Source: Methylobacter sp. (lineage in GTDB: Bacteria > Pseudomonadota > Gammaproteobacteria > Methylococcales > Methylomonadaceae). From it: a stretch of DNA of 6,446 nt. A program made the translations under genes and the position numbers. The DNA is taken from NCBI GenBank assembly GCA_003158415.1, contig PMJA01000171.1:1-6446 (forward strand), written 5' to 3'. Under the pieces are notes generated by a model. That model made no database searches, had not been told where the DNA came from, and saw only the letters and a program-made list of their open reading frames with translations. Shown here one piece after another: positions 1-6,446 of the stretch. The stretch's first letter is position 1. Each line of letters starts with the position of its first letter.

Positions 1-1
1 A

Positions 2-862
2 GTCGCGCGCAAGGTTGCAGAAGTACGCGCACCTTTTGTAAGCAACACTTTTGTTGTAGGTCAGACCGCAACTATTGGTGGCAACACCAGTACCCTACTG
101 CGTCCGGTAGATACCGTGGTGGGCTTTACCGCTACCGCTTTGCACCGTTCAAATTTCACCGATAGCAAAACGGATAATCCTGGTGTTATTGAGGGCAGTT
201 CTCACGACTTGATTGTTGATGCCATGCGTTGGGCTGCCGGTTCTGATTTTGCGACCATTCGTGGTTTTCGTTACGGTACCCATGTTGTACCTGGCCCGAT
301 AACCATGTCGGATATTTACCACTATTTGCCTATAGGTGCACGCATTGCCAAGGTTTATCCGATCTTTGGCAATCAGCTCAAAAAACAGATCGAGAATTCT
401 ACCCGTGGCTCGTTCTCTACGGTACCGGGCCTTTGGACAGGTGGGTGGATGTTCGGCTACAGCAACGTGACCTTCGATTTGGATGTGTATGCGTCTTATG
501 GCTCAAGTGGTTCGAACATCAAGATCGGCGGGAAAGCGATTGATCCAAAAGATGAGGGTAAATACGTTGCACCGCATGCGCCATCAGTGCCGTATTCCGT
601 CGCAGGCTACTGGTATGCGGATGATCCCAAGACCATCAACAACTGCGGATCTTGCGCCACACCCGGCAGTGCCATTGATGTTGTGAAAGACGAAAAAGGC
701 AACCCGTTGGATGTTAGCGAAATTGTCGTGCGTTATTTGAAAACCCTGCCTAAAATGACAGCTAATCCGCAAGGGCACCGGATCAATCTACTCTATCCCC
801 TGTCAGCCCCGGCTTTTGGTAATTCAGAGATTCAGCCCTTGAAAGGCGTAATACCAAATTAA
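2..862 (+). CDS. SoxB-like thiosulfohydrolase / 5'-nucleotidase-superfamily protein, C-terminal part (5' truncated)
   Basis: The reading frame is open from the left edge (first full codon at position 2) to a TAA at 860-862, giving 286 visible residues. The start and the N-terminal metallophosphatase domain lie outside the window. What is visible resembles the 5'-nucleotidase C-terminal domain: a GSSHDLIVDAM segment (about 194-226), then GFRYGT...PGPIT followed by DIYHYLP. The GFRYGT and PG-[IQ]T pattern is close to SoxB, the periplasmic enzyme that hydrolyses sulfate from SoxY-bound sulfur during thiosulfate oxidation. The frame ends with an EIVVRYLK segment like the SoxB C-terminus. The downstream persulfide dioxygenase-rhodanese gene supports a sulfur role. 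Unusual features are a divergent tail and a C-G-S-C motif at 644-655. A GTG at 116 could be mistaken for a start, but the domain clearly begins upstream. A general nucleotidase is the main alternative; the superfamily call is firm, the SoxB call moderate. Confidence 0.72.
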   Translation, partial: VARKVAEVRAPFVSNTFVVGQTATIGGNTSTLLRPVDTVVGFTATALHRSNFTDSKTDNPGVIEGSSHDLIVDAMRWAAGSDFATIRGFRYGTHVVPGPITMSDIYHYLPIGARIAKVYPIFGNQLKKQIENSTRGSFSTVPGLWTGGWMFGYSNVTFDLDVYASYGSSGSNIKIGGKAIDPKDEGKYVAPHAPSVPYSVAGYWYADDPKTINNCGSCATPGSAIDVVKDEKGNPLDVSEIVVRYLKTLPKMTANPQGHRINLLYPLSAPAFGNSEIQPLKGVIPN

Positions 863-896
863 ATTAATTCTTCACACAAAATTCGGAGGCAACATC

Positions 897-1982
897 ATGA
901 TATTCAAACAATTATTTGATAAAGAAACCTGGACTTATACCTATTTAATTGCTGATTCTTTTAGTAAAGAGGCTATTTTTATTGATCCAGTCAACACCCA
1001 CATTGATGACTACATCGCCCTGCTGGAAGCGCATGGCTTACAGCTAAAATATTCACTGGAAACGCATGTTCATGCTGACCACATAACTGCAAGCGGACTT
1101 TTACGTCAACTGTTAGGCGCACAAACCGCAGTTAGCCAACTCTGCGGTGCAGAGACAGCAGATGTTCAAATTCAGGATGGCGATATTTTTAAATTAGGTG
1201 ATAACGAGCAACTTAAAGTAATTGCTACGCCTGGACATACGCCCGGCAGTATTTCTTTTTTATGGCGTGACCGGGTTTTTACCGGCGATTCTTTATTGAT
1301 TGGCGGTTGTGGACGCACCGATTTTCAGGGCGGCGATGCCGGTGCGCTTTATGATTGCATTACTCAACGGTTATTTACCTTGCCGGATGAGACGCTGGTT
1401 TATCCCGGTCATGATTATCAAGGACGCTGGGTCAGCAGCATCATGCAGGAACGCACGAGTAATCCGCGACTGGCCGGAAAAACGCGCGAGCAGTTTATTG
1501 AGATTATGAACGGCTTAAATCTGCCTAAGCCCCGGTTAATTGATGCCGCCGTACCTGCCAACCGTTATTGCGGTTTGGATGAAAACGAACGCCAGGACGC
1601 TATTGCGGTGAGAGAGGCTGCGCGTCCCGTTCGCAATGACATCACGCCTCAAGACATGGTCGCAGTAGCTAAACAACAGATTACCGAAGTGACGGTGACC
1701 ACTGCCAAACAACTGCTGGCGGAGGGCAATATCGTTGTTGTCGACACGCGCGAAGAGAGCGAGTACGCCGCCGGACATATCGTTAATGCGCTGCTCCTAC
1801 CTCGTGGCGTTTTGGAATTTAAAATCGGCAACAGTCCCGAACTGGCGGACAAATCTAAAGCGGTGCTGATTTATTGCCGCACGGGCGGACGTTCTGCCTT
1901 GGCGGCGCAGACCCTGCAGCAGCTGGGTTATAACAATGTGTTGTCGATGGCGGGCGGCTTTGACGCCTGGCAAAAAGCCTAA
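897..1982 (+). CDS. Persulfide dioxygenase (ETHE1-like) fused to C-terminal rhodanese domain
   Basis: This 361-residue cytoplasmic enzyme (no signal peptide) has two domains. Residues 1-about 245 are a metallo-beta-lactamase fold of the ETHE1 persulfide dioxygenase type: THVHADH at 56-62, PGH with His114, Asp131 in TGDSLL, the ETHE1 hallmark GCGRTDFQ (about 137-144) and His172. By analogy with human ETHE1, His57, His114 and Asp131 would hold the mononuclear iron that oxidises glutathione persulfide to sulfite. Residues about 262-361 are a rhodanese with active-site loop CRTGGRS, catalytic Cys327, and a terminal GGFDAW. Known fusions of this kind, such as Burkholderia PRF and staphylococcal CstB, couple persulfide oxidation to sulfur transfer and thiosulfate formation. 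The ATG at 897 has a strong GGAGG at 885-889 with a 7-nt spacer. The gene lies 34 nt after the SoxB-like gene, so the two are probably cotranscribed. Both active sites look intact. The preferred sulfur acceptor cannot be read from the sequence. Confidence 0.93.
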   Translation: MIFKQLFDKETWTYTYLIADSFSKEAIFIDPVNTHIDDYIALLEAHGLQLKYSLETHVHADHITASGLLRQLLGAQTAVSQLCGAETADVQIQDGDIFKLGDNEQLKVIATPGHTPGSISFLWRDRVFTGDSLLIGGCGRTDFQGGDAGALYDCITQRLFTLPDETLVYPGHDYQGRWVSSIMQERTSNPRLAGKTREQFIEIMNGLNLPKPRLIDAAVPANRYCGLDENERQDAIAVREAARPVRNDITPQDMVAVAKQQITEVTVTTAKQLLAEGNIVVVDTREESEYAAGHIVNALLLPRGVLEFKIGNSPELADKSKAVLIYCRTGGRSALAAQTLQQLGYNNVLSMAGGFDAWQKA

Positions 1983-2024
1983 GCGGCAGAATTGAGACGC
2001 CAAAAGAACTGGTTTGAGCTATCG

Positions 2025-4001
2025 CTAAAAATCCGACAGCGTTTTCGGCGGAAGGGCAGCTCTTAAGGCGTTTAATACCGCCAGGACATCTATGATTTCC
2101 TGGGCTACAGCACCGACTACCGGCGTAAGATAACCCAAGCCTGCTAGTACCATGCCGATCAAACTCAACGCCATGCCGCCTACGGCGCTTTGCAAGGCGA
2201 TCTTGCGCATGCGCGCACCGATATGAAAAAGCTCGTCGACTTTTAACAGCGAGCTGTCCATGATCACCGCATCTGCCGATTCACCGGTAATGTCGCTGTT
2301 TTGACCGAAGGCGATGCCAATGGTCGCTGCCGTTAGCGAGGGCGCATCGTTAATGCCGTCACCCAGAAATACGGTTTTTGCGGTTTGGGTTTCTTTGCGC
2401 ACCAATTCCAGTTTCTGTTCCGGGCTTTGGCTAAAGTAAACCTGTTTAATGCCAACTTGTTCGGCCAAGTAGCGCACTTCGGATTCCCGGTCGCCGGACA
2501 CCAGCATCACCTTGTCAAACAAGTGGTTTGGTCGTAAGTGATTGATAAAAGAAGAACTGTCGATACGCACTTCATCCCGAAACTGCAAGGTTGCAGCATA
2601 ACGGCCGTCAATCAGCACAATACATTCCAGGCCGCCGGTGATGGGGGGCAATTCTTTAACCGTATCAGGATGGGTTTCAACCACGTTTTTACGGCTGGTG
2701 ATTTGCAGTTGGTGTCCCATCACCGTGCCGGTAAGGCCCTTGCCGGGCAGTTCGGCGATATGGCTGACGCTTAATAGATTTAAGCCCGCTTTTTGCGCCG
2801 CTTTAACTATCGCACCGGAGAGCGGATGTTTGGAATAGCGTTCCAGACTGGCGACCAGGGTTAAGATGTCCTGCGGGTTTTGGTTTTTTTCGGGTATTAA
2901 GGCGGTCAGCGAGGGACGGCCATAAGTCAACGTGCCGGTTTTATCAAATATGGCGGTGCGGCAAGTGCCGATGGTTTCCAGGATAGCCGGATTTTTGATG
3001 ATGATTTCGCGCCGCGCCGCCAGCGAAATGGAGCTGATAATGGTGACGGGTATGCCAATCAGCAAAGGACAGGGCGTAGCCACTACCAGTACCGCCAGAA
3101 AACGGATGACATCCCCGCTCATAGCCCAAGCAGTCAGTGCAATAATGACGGCTAGCGGCGTGTACAGCGCGCCCAGTTGATCGCCCAGCCGCCGGATGTT
3201 GGGGCGATACTGCTCGGATGAGCGCATGACTTCCATAATTTTGGCATAACGCGAATCAACGGACAGCTTATCCGCGCGTATCGTTAACGCCGAATCGCCG
3301 TTAATGGCGCCGGATAAAACCTGCGAACCTATGGTTTTCGACATCTGATAAGGCTCGCCGGTCAAATAGGATTCATCCATAGTGCCGGACCCTTCCAGCA
3401 CAGTGCCGTCTACCGGGCAGATTTCATGCGGAAGCACCAACAAGGTATCGCCTATATGCACCTGTTCCGTGCCTATGTCGGTCAAGGTATCGCCCGATTT
3501 CCTATGCGCGACTGACGGCATGCGTTTGGAAAGTGCTTCAAGAACCGATGAAGCTTTGCGCACAGCATAGTGTTCAAGCGCGCCGCCGCCGGACAGCATT
3601 AATACCACTAAACTTCCGGCCAGGTATTCATCCAGCAAAACGGCAGTGACTATGGACAGGCCTGCCAGCAAATCGGCGCCAAAATCCCCCCGGAAACATT
3701 TTACGATGAGCTGGTAAATCAAAGGAATGCCGCCTAGCACCAGAACGGCCAGCAGCGGCAGTTGCACCGGCGTAACAGAGAAACTTATATGTCCTTGGTA
3801 AACGCTTTCGATGGCGGTAGTCAAAGCGGCATTGACCATCAGCGTATAGACTTCCTGCCCCCTATCCAACGCATACCTCAGCGCCAGATAGCCGCATATA
3901 CCGAGCAGGCTGAATGCGGCTATGAGGCTTTCGGACTTTGATGGGTTTGCAGCTTGCGGATTTTTTGCCATGTTAGTTATGTTTTTTGGTTTTATTGGCA
4001 T
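2025..4001 (-). CDS. P1B-type heavy-metal-translocating ATPase, TPC-motif subgroup
   Basis: A 658-residue inner-membrane metal exporter, numbered from the ATG at 4001-3999. Landmarks in order: hydrophobic segments at about 25-45, 80-101, 110-127 and 128-145; actuator motif TGEP at 214-217; transport-helix motif TPCP at 309-312 (DNA 3077-3066); phosphorylation site DKTGTLT with Asp353; the P1B-specific HP dipeptide at 392-393; hinge GDGIND at 547-552; and two final helices at about 606-649 carrying QEIID at 634-638. This is the full eight-helix P1B set. There is no N-terminal CxxC metal-binding domain and no C-terminal hemerythrin domain. TPC replaces the CPC of copper and zinc pumps. TPC pumps are usually placed in P1B-5, where studied members handle nickel or iron, so the substrate here is uncertain. 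The frame is open to 4142, but the earlier ATG codons would place coding sequence over the divergent promoter; the ATG at 3971 has no Shine-Dalgarno. The gene converges on the sulfur operon. Confidence 0.9.
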   Translation of the reverse strand: MPIKPKNITNMAKNPQAANPSKSESLIAAFSLLGICGYLALRYALDRGQEVYTLMVNAALTTAIESVYQGHISFSVTPVQLPLLAVLVLGGIPLIYQLIVKCFRGDFGADLLAGLSIVTAVLLDEYLAGSLVVLMLSGGGALEHYAVRKASSVLEALSKRMPSVAHRKSGDTLTDIGTEQVHIGDTLLVLPHEICPVDGTVLEGSGTMDESYLTGEPYQMSKTIGSQVLSGAINGDSALTIRADKLSVDSRYAKIMEVMRSSEQYRPNIRRLGDQLGALYTPLAVIIALTAWAMSGDVIRFLAVLVVATPCPLLIGIPVTIISSISLAARREIIIKNPAILETIGTCRTAIFDKTGTLTYGRPSLTALIPEKNQNPQDILTLVASLERYSKHPLSGAIVKAAQKAGLNLLSVSHIAELPGKGLTGTVMGHQLQITSRKNVVETHPDTVKELPPITGGLECIVLIDGRYAATLQFRDEVRIDSSSFINHLRPNHLFDKVMLVSGDRESEVRYLAEQVGIKQVYFSQSPEQKLELVRKETQTAKTVFLGDGINDAPSLTAATIGIAFGQNSDITGESADAVIMDSSLLKVDELFHIGARMRKIALQSAVGGMALSLIGMVLAGLGYLTPVVGAVAQEIIDVLAVLNALRAALPPKTLSDF

Positions 4002-4016
4002 GGGAGAGATTCTATG

Positions 4017-4022
4017 CTCCTT
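4017..4022 (-). promoter_or_regulatory. Shine-Dalgarno AAGGAG far upstream of the ATPase start
   Basis: Read on the minus strand, AAGGAG is followed by 15 nt before the ATG at 4001, longer than the usual 5-9 nt. No in-frame ATG, GTG or TTG lies at a normal distance. GGAG (4020-4017) can pair with CTCC (4006-4003), a short stem that would cover the ribosome site. This site decides between the start at 4001 and the one at 3971, which has none, but its use is inferred. Confidence 0.4.
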
Positions 4023-4056
4023 ATCCAGATTATGGAAGGGCTTAAAAAAACGCCGG

Positions 4057-4068
4057 TAACAATTGTTA
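4057..4068. promoter_or_regulatory. Perfect 12-bp palindrome TAACAATTGTTA, candidate operator
   Basis: A perfect inverted repeat without a spacer in the divergent region between the ATPase and the PepSY-like gene. Its right half, TTGTTA at 4063-4068, could serve as the -35 box of the rightward promoter. The position and symmetry suggest a dimeric regulator site. No specific regulator is recognised. Confidence 0.4.
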
Positions 4069-4096
4069 AGAGAAACACCATAAAATCTAATATAAT
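4063..4096 (+). promoter_or_regulatory. Candidate promoter for the PepSY-like gene
   Basis: A consensus TATAAT lies at 4091-4096, but no good -35 sits 16-18 bp upstream of it. TTGTTA at 4063-4068 pairs better with the overlapping TAATAT at 4088-4093, with a 19-bp spacer. The predicted leader before the ATG at 4145 would be about 45 nt. The transcription start is not determined. Confidence 0.4.
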
Positions 4097-4122
4097 AGCC
4101 AACAACGACCCATTTATTACAA
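4092..4122 (-). promoter_or_regulatory. Candidate leftward promoter for the metal ATPase
   Basis: On the minus strand, TTGTAA (4122-4117) and TATTAT (4097-4092) are separated by 19 bp. The -10 overlaps that of the opposing promoter, so the two may compete. The ATPase leader would be about 85 nt. This is motif matching only. Confidence 0.3.
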
Positions 4123-4131
4123 TCCATTGTA
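4118..4131. promoter_or_regulatory. Perfect inverted repeat TACAAT-CC-ATTGTA, candidate operator
   Basis: Two perfect 6-bp arms flank a 2-bp centre. The repeat overlaps the candidate leftward -35 and lies between the rightward promoter and the ribosome site (AGGT at 4131-4134) of the PepSY-like gene. It shares the ACAAT/ATTGT half-site with the palindrome at 4057-4068, although the centre differs. Confidence 0.4.
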
Positions 4132-4144
4132 GGTACATACAACT

Positions 4145-4621
4145 ATGCGTAACTATTTCTTAATTCCGGGCTTTTTAGTGCTGGCGCTGTCTTCGGTTTC
4201 CGCTAATGCTGAAGCGGTGGCTAAAGACGCTATTCCCGCCCCGGTACTAGAGCAGTTTTACAAAAAACATCCGAATGCTATCGACATTTCCGCAACCAAG
4301 AAAACGCATTTCAAGCAAGCCTTATACGAAATCACTTTTAAGGAAGAGAAGGATAAAGAGGCGTTCATTGAATTGTATAGAGCTAATAACGGCCATTTTT
4401 TTGTTAACGCCGATAACGTTCAAGGCGCCAACATGATGCCCGCTGTCGCCTATGATAATTTGAAAGCGGTTTTCGATACCTATACCATTAAAGATGCGAT
4501 CTTAGTGGTAAACCCTAACGGCGCCGGCGAAGAATATGATCTGGTCGTTAACGCCTCCAGCAATGACTGGAGCGTGGTTGTAGACCGCACCGGCGCTATC
4601 ACCCAAAAAGAACGTAACTAA
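4145..4621 (+). CDS. Secreted PepSY-like protein (putative periplasmic)
   Basis: A 158-residue protein with a clear Sec signal peptide: a short basic start, a hydrophobic core at about 4-18, and a probable signal peptidase I site after SANA (residue 22). The mature part seems to contain two related halves, each with a helix followed by strands. The first (about 31-93) has APVLEQFYKKHPNA then YEITF; the second (about 98-158) has a helix around 100-113 then EEYDLVV and a DRTGAI turn. This layout is typical of PepSY-like domains of the beta-lactamase-inhibitor-like type, whose roles are mostly unknown. There are no cysteines, transmembrane helices or catalytic motifs. The ATG at 4145 is preceded by AGGT at 4131-4134, a weak ribosome site with a 10-nt spacer. 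It is transcribed away from the metal ATPase and shares its control region, so joint regulation is plausible, but no function should be assigned. Confidence 0.78.
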   Translation: MRNYFLIPGFLVLALSSVSANAEAVAKDAIPAPVLEQFYKKHPNAIDISATKKTHFKQALYEITFKEEKDKEAFIELYRANNGHFFVNADNVQGANMMPAVAYDNLKAVFDTYTIKDAILVVNPNGAGEEYDLVVNASSNDWSVVVDRTGAITQKERN

Positions 4622-4654
4622 AACAGGGCTATGCACTTAATGCGGGATTGTTTG

Positions 4655-4665
4655 AGGTTAAACCT
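4655..4665. promoter_or_regulatory. 11-bp palindrome AGGTT-A-AACCT upstream of sdhC
   Basis: Perfect 5-bp arms around a single A, 53 nt before the sdhC ATG, in the 97-nt gap that must hold any sdh promoter. No confident -35/-10 pair is visible. An operator is possible, but a repeat this short can occur by chance. Confidence 0.2.
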
Positions 4666-4718
4666 TGAATAGATTCCGCCTTTAAGTGGGTAGCCAGAAA
4701 CCATATCCGGATAAGACC

Positions 4719-5096
4719 ATGACAACACAGAGTAACAGACCCACCTCGCCCCATCTGCAAGTCTACAGGCTGCCGTTAACCGGCATTATTTCCATTACCC
4801 ACCGCATGACCGGCGTGATGTTATCAGCCGGATTAATCTTTTTTGTCGCTATTGTTTCATCGGTCGCCGGGGGCGCTGCCAGCTATGCAACAATGCAGGC
4901 GTTAGCGGGCGTATGGCTGGTTAAGCTAATCTATTGGGGCTTTCTATACGCGCTGTTTTTCCATTTATGTCACGGCGTGCGCCATTTAATCTGGGATGCG
5001 GGACGAAGTTTCGACCGCGATACTATGGATCGCTACGCATTGATCGAACTGGGTTGCTCACTAGCGCTTACCCTAGTCACCTTAATAGTTTTCTGA
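4719..5096 (+). CDS. sdhC: Succinate dehydrogenase cytochrome b556 subunit SdhC
   Basis: Membrane-anchor subunit of complex II, 125 residues, the usual family length. It has the family signatures SPHLQVYRL (10-18) and SITHRMTG (25-32). Ser25 and Arg29 align with the quinone-site Ser27 and Arg31 of E. coli SdhC. In FFHLCHGVRHLIWD (80-93), His82 aligns with the E. coli haem ligand His84. Three transmembrane helices are visible at about 32-50, 62-85 and 106-125. The frame extends upstream to a GTG at 4686, but the ATG at 4719 gives the normal N-terminus; GGAT at 4709-4712 is only a weak ribosome site. It is first in the operon, with sdhD starting 13 nt after its stop. With SdhD it binds haem b and passes electrons to ubiquinone. 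Confidence 0.95.
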   Translation: MTTQSNRPTSPHLQVYRLPLTGIISITHRMTGVMLSAGLIFFVAIVSSVAGGAASYATMQALAGVWLVKLIYWGFLYALFFHLCHGVRHLIWDAGRSFDRDTMDRYALIELGCSLALTLVTLIVF

Positions 5097-5109
5097 GTCA
5101 GGAGTATTT

Positions 5110-5490
5110 ATGGATTATCGATCGCCCTTAGCCCGGGTACGCGGCTTAGGTTCCGCAAAAGCGGGCACGTCTCATTGGTGGATGCAGCGGGTCACCGCAG
5201 TGGCGCTGATTCCCTTATCTTACTGGTTAATCACTTTTCTTGAATTGAGCTTTCATGCGCCTTATCAACAAACGGTGGCGTGGCTGACATCGCCGGTTAA
5301 TACGGTAGGCATAATCGCCTGGGTGCTTGCAGTTTTTTACCACGCAGCCTTGGGTTTGCAGGTGGTTATTGAAGATTATATCGCCGCCGAAGGGATCAAA
5401 ATTGTTGCAGTCTGGACGGTAAACTTGAGTTTTCTGGTGCTGGCGCTGGCGGCGTTGATTGCGGTGTTTCGCATATTATTAATAGGCTAA
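5110..5490 (+). CDS. sdhD: Succinate dehydrogenase membrane anchor subunit SdhD
   Basis: Second membrane anchor of complex II, 126 residues. A short cytoplasmic N-terminus leads into SAKAGTSHWWMQRVTA, followed by three hydrophobic helices at about 29-46, 65-87 and 100-124. In the motif HAALGLQVVIEDY, His78 aligns with the haem b ligand His71 of E. coli SdhD, and Asp89-Tyr90 with Asp82-Tyr83 near the quinone site. The ATG at 5110 has AGGAG at 5100-5104 with a 5-nt spacer, the best ribosome site in the operon. Its stop lies 3 nt before the sdhA start, indicating tight translational coupling. All key residues are present. Confidence 0.95.
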   Translation: MDYRSPLARVRGLGSAKAGTSHWWMQRVTAVALIPLSYWLITFLELSFHAPYQQTVAWLTSPVNTVGIIAWVLAVFYHAALGLQVVIEDYIAAEGIKIVAVWTVNLSFLVLALAALIAVFRILLIG

Positions 5491-5493
5491 CTT

Positions 5494-6446
5494 ATGTCGA
5501 CGGATTATAAAATTATTGAACATAGCTATGATGTGGTTGTGGTCGGTGCAGGCGGCGCGGGACTTCGCGCTACTTTAGGCATGGCGGAAAAAGGCTTGAA
5601 AACAGCCTGTCTCACCAAAGTATTTCCTACCCGCAGTCATACCGTGGCCGCGCAAGGCGGCATCAGCGCCGCTTTAGGCAATATGGGCGAAGACGACTGG
5701 CGCTTTCACATGTACGACACGGTCAAAGGCTCGGACTGGCTGGGCGATCAGGATGCCATCGAATACATGTGCCGGGAAGCCATGGCGGCGGTGATCGAAC
5801 TGGAACATTACGGCGTGCCTTTTTCGAGGACGCCGGAAGGCAAGATTTATCAACGCGCCTTCGGCGGCATGACCACGGATTACGGTAAAGGCACGGCGCA
5901 ACGGACTTGCGCGGCGGCCGATAAAACCGGTCATGCTATTTTGCAAACCCTGTATCAACAGGCGTTAAAGCAGAATGCCGAATTCTTTGTCGAATACATC
6001 GTGCTCGATTTGATTATGGAAGACGGCGAATGTCGCGGCGTACTGGCGTGGTGTCTGGATGACGGCTCGCTACATTTATTCAAGGCGCATGTGACCGTTC
6101 TGGCCACCGGCGGTTACGGGCGCACGTATTTTTCCTGCACGTCCGCCCATACCGTAACCGGCGACGGCAATGCCATGGTGCTGCGCGCCGGTTTGCCTTT
6201 GCAGGATATGGAATTTATCCAGTTTCACCCGACCGGCATTTACGGCGCAGGCTGTTTGATTACCGAAGGTGTCAGGGGCGAAGGCGGTTACCTGACCAAT
6301 TCGGAAGGCGAACGTTTTATGGAACGGTATGCGCCTTCCGCCAAGGATTTGGCCTCGCGCGACGTCGTCAGTCGCGCCATGACGATTGAGATTAATGAAG
6401 GGCGCGGTGTCGGCAAGCTCAAAGATCACCTGTATCTACATATAGA
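5494..6446 (+). CDS. sdhA: Succinate dehydrogenase flavoprotein subunit SdhA, N-terminal part (3' truncated by window)
   Basis: The catalytic flavoprotein of complex II, which oxidises succinate to fumarate at the cytoplasmic face of the inner membrane. The first 317 codons are visible, of roughly 590 usual for the family. It begins with an N-terminal extension, then the FAD-binding VGAGGAG (17-23). The [11 protein letters not shown] segment contains His49, which aligns with the residue that holds FAD covalently. Substrate and catalytic residues align with E. coli at an offset of three: His245 in FHPTG, Thr257-Glu258 in TEGVRGEGG, and Arg289 in ASRDVV, matching the proton-shuttle Arg286. The ATG at 5494 follows the sdhD stop by 3 nt; its ribosome site is weak, so translation is probably coupled. 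The frame stays open to the window end with no sign of damage. sdhB is expected downstream. Confidence 0.97.
   Translation, partial: MSTDYKIIEHSYDVVVVGAGGAGLRATLGMAEKGLKTACLTKVFPTRSHTVAAQGGISAALGNMGEDDWRFHMYDTVKGSDWLGDQDAIEYMCREAMAAVIELEHYGVPFSRTPEGKIYQRAFGGMTTDYGKGTAQRTCAAADKTGHAILQTLYQQALKQNAEFFVEYIVLDLIMEDGECRGVLAWCLDDGSLHLFKAHVTVLATGGYGRTYFSCTSAHTVTGDGNAMVLRAGLPLQDMEFIQFHPTGIYGAGCLITEGVRGEGGYLTNSEGERFMERYAPSAKDLASRDVVSRAMTIEINEGRGVGKLKDHLYLHI

Noticed and set aside
1536..1778. Minus-strand open frames within the dioxygenase-rhodanese gene
   Set aside because: They lie opposite conserved linker and rhodanese sequence, without ribosome sites or recognisable motifs.
1983..2024. Possible bidirectional terminator between the convergent genes
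   Set aside because: GGC and GCC tracts are present, but I could not find a stable stem followed by a T run on either strand.
4041..4056. A-tract flanked by GGGC and GCC as a possible terminator
   Set aside because: Only three or four G-C pairs could form around an A/T-only loop. It lies in the ATPase leader, where a terminator is not expected without further evidence.
4002..4142. Extension of the ATPase reading frame upstream to an ATG at 4142
   Set aside because: The extra 47 residues do not look like a metal-binding domain. They would be coded across the AT-rich divergent promoter region and the ribosome site of the opposing gene.
4686..4718. GTG start adding 11 residues to SdhC
   Set aside because: The ATG at 4719 gives the standard N-terminus and family length; the added residues do not fit the family.
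5674..5958. 94-codon minus-strand open frame inside sdhA
   Set aside because: It overlaps conserved sdhA coding sequence and has no family features; it is a shadow frame of a GC-biased gene.
6076..6429. 117-codon minus-strand open frame inside sdhA
   Set aside because: It lies antisense to strongly conserved sdhA sequence, and its translation shows no recognisable domain.

Overview
The window looks like a chromosomal segment from a gammaproteobacterium. The succinate dehydrogenase subunits are of the proteobacterial cytochrome b556 type and occur in the order sdhC-sdhD-sdhA. The sulfur-oxidation genes beside them would fit a sulfur-oxidising or methanotrophic lineage (Methylococcales-like). 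That lineage guess is inference from gene content and has not been tested by comparison.

Layout. (1) Positions 1-1982, plus strand: the 3' part of a SoxB-like / 5'-nucleotidase-superfamily gene, followed after 34 nt by a persulfide dioxygenase fused to a rhodanese domain. Together they look like a small sulfur-oxidation operon: a periplasmic sulfate-releasing hydrolase and a cytoplasmic persulfide-oxidising enzyme. (2) Positions 2025-4001, minus strand, convergent with the first block: a P1B-type metal-exporting ATPase with an unusual TPC motif in its transport helix and no N-terminal metal-binding domain. (3) Positions 4002-4144: a short AT-rich divergent regulatory region holding two perfect inverted repeats and overlapping candidate promoters. 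(4) Positions 4145-4621, plus strand: a small secreted PepSY-like protein, divergent from the ATPase. (5) Positions 4719-6446, plus strand: sdhC, sdhD and the first 317 codons of sdhA, which runs off the window. sdhB would be expected beyond the edge.

How the genes work together. SdhC and SdhD form the haem- and quinone-binding membrane anchor of respiratory complex II. SdhA carries the covalent FAD and oxidises succinate. The dioxygenase-rhodanese converts glutathione persulfide-type sulfur to sulfite or thiosulfate, and a SoxB-like enzyme would act on thiosulfate-derived sulfur in the periplasm. The ATPase and the PepSY-like protein share a control region and may be co-regulated in envelope or metal homeostasis.

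No stretch longer than 300 bases lacks a gene. The 42-nt convergent gap (1983-2024) shows no clear terminator hairpin. No RNA gene, insertion sequence, CRISPR array or phage remnant was seen, and I found no convincing entirely new system. The most worthwhile points are the divergent control region, the TPC-type ATPase of unknown metal, and the divergent SoxB-like C-terminus.
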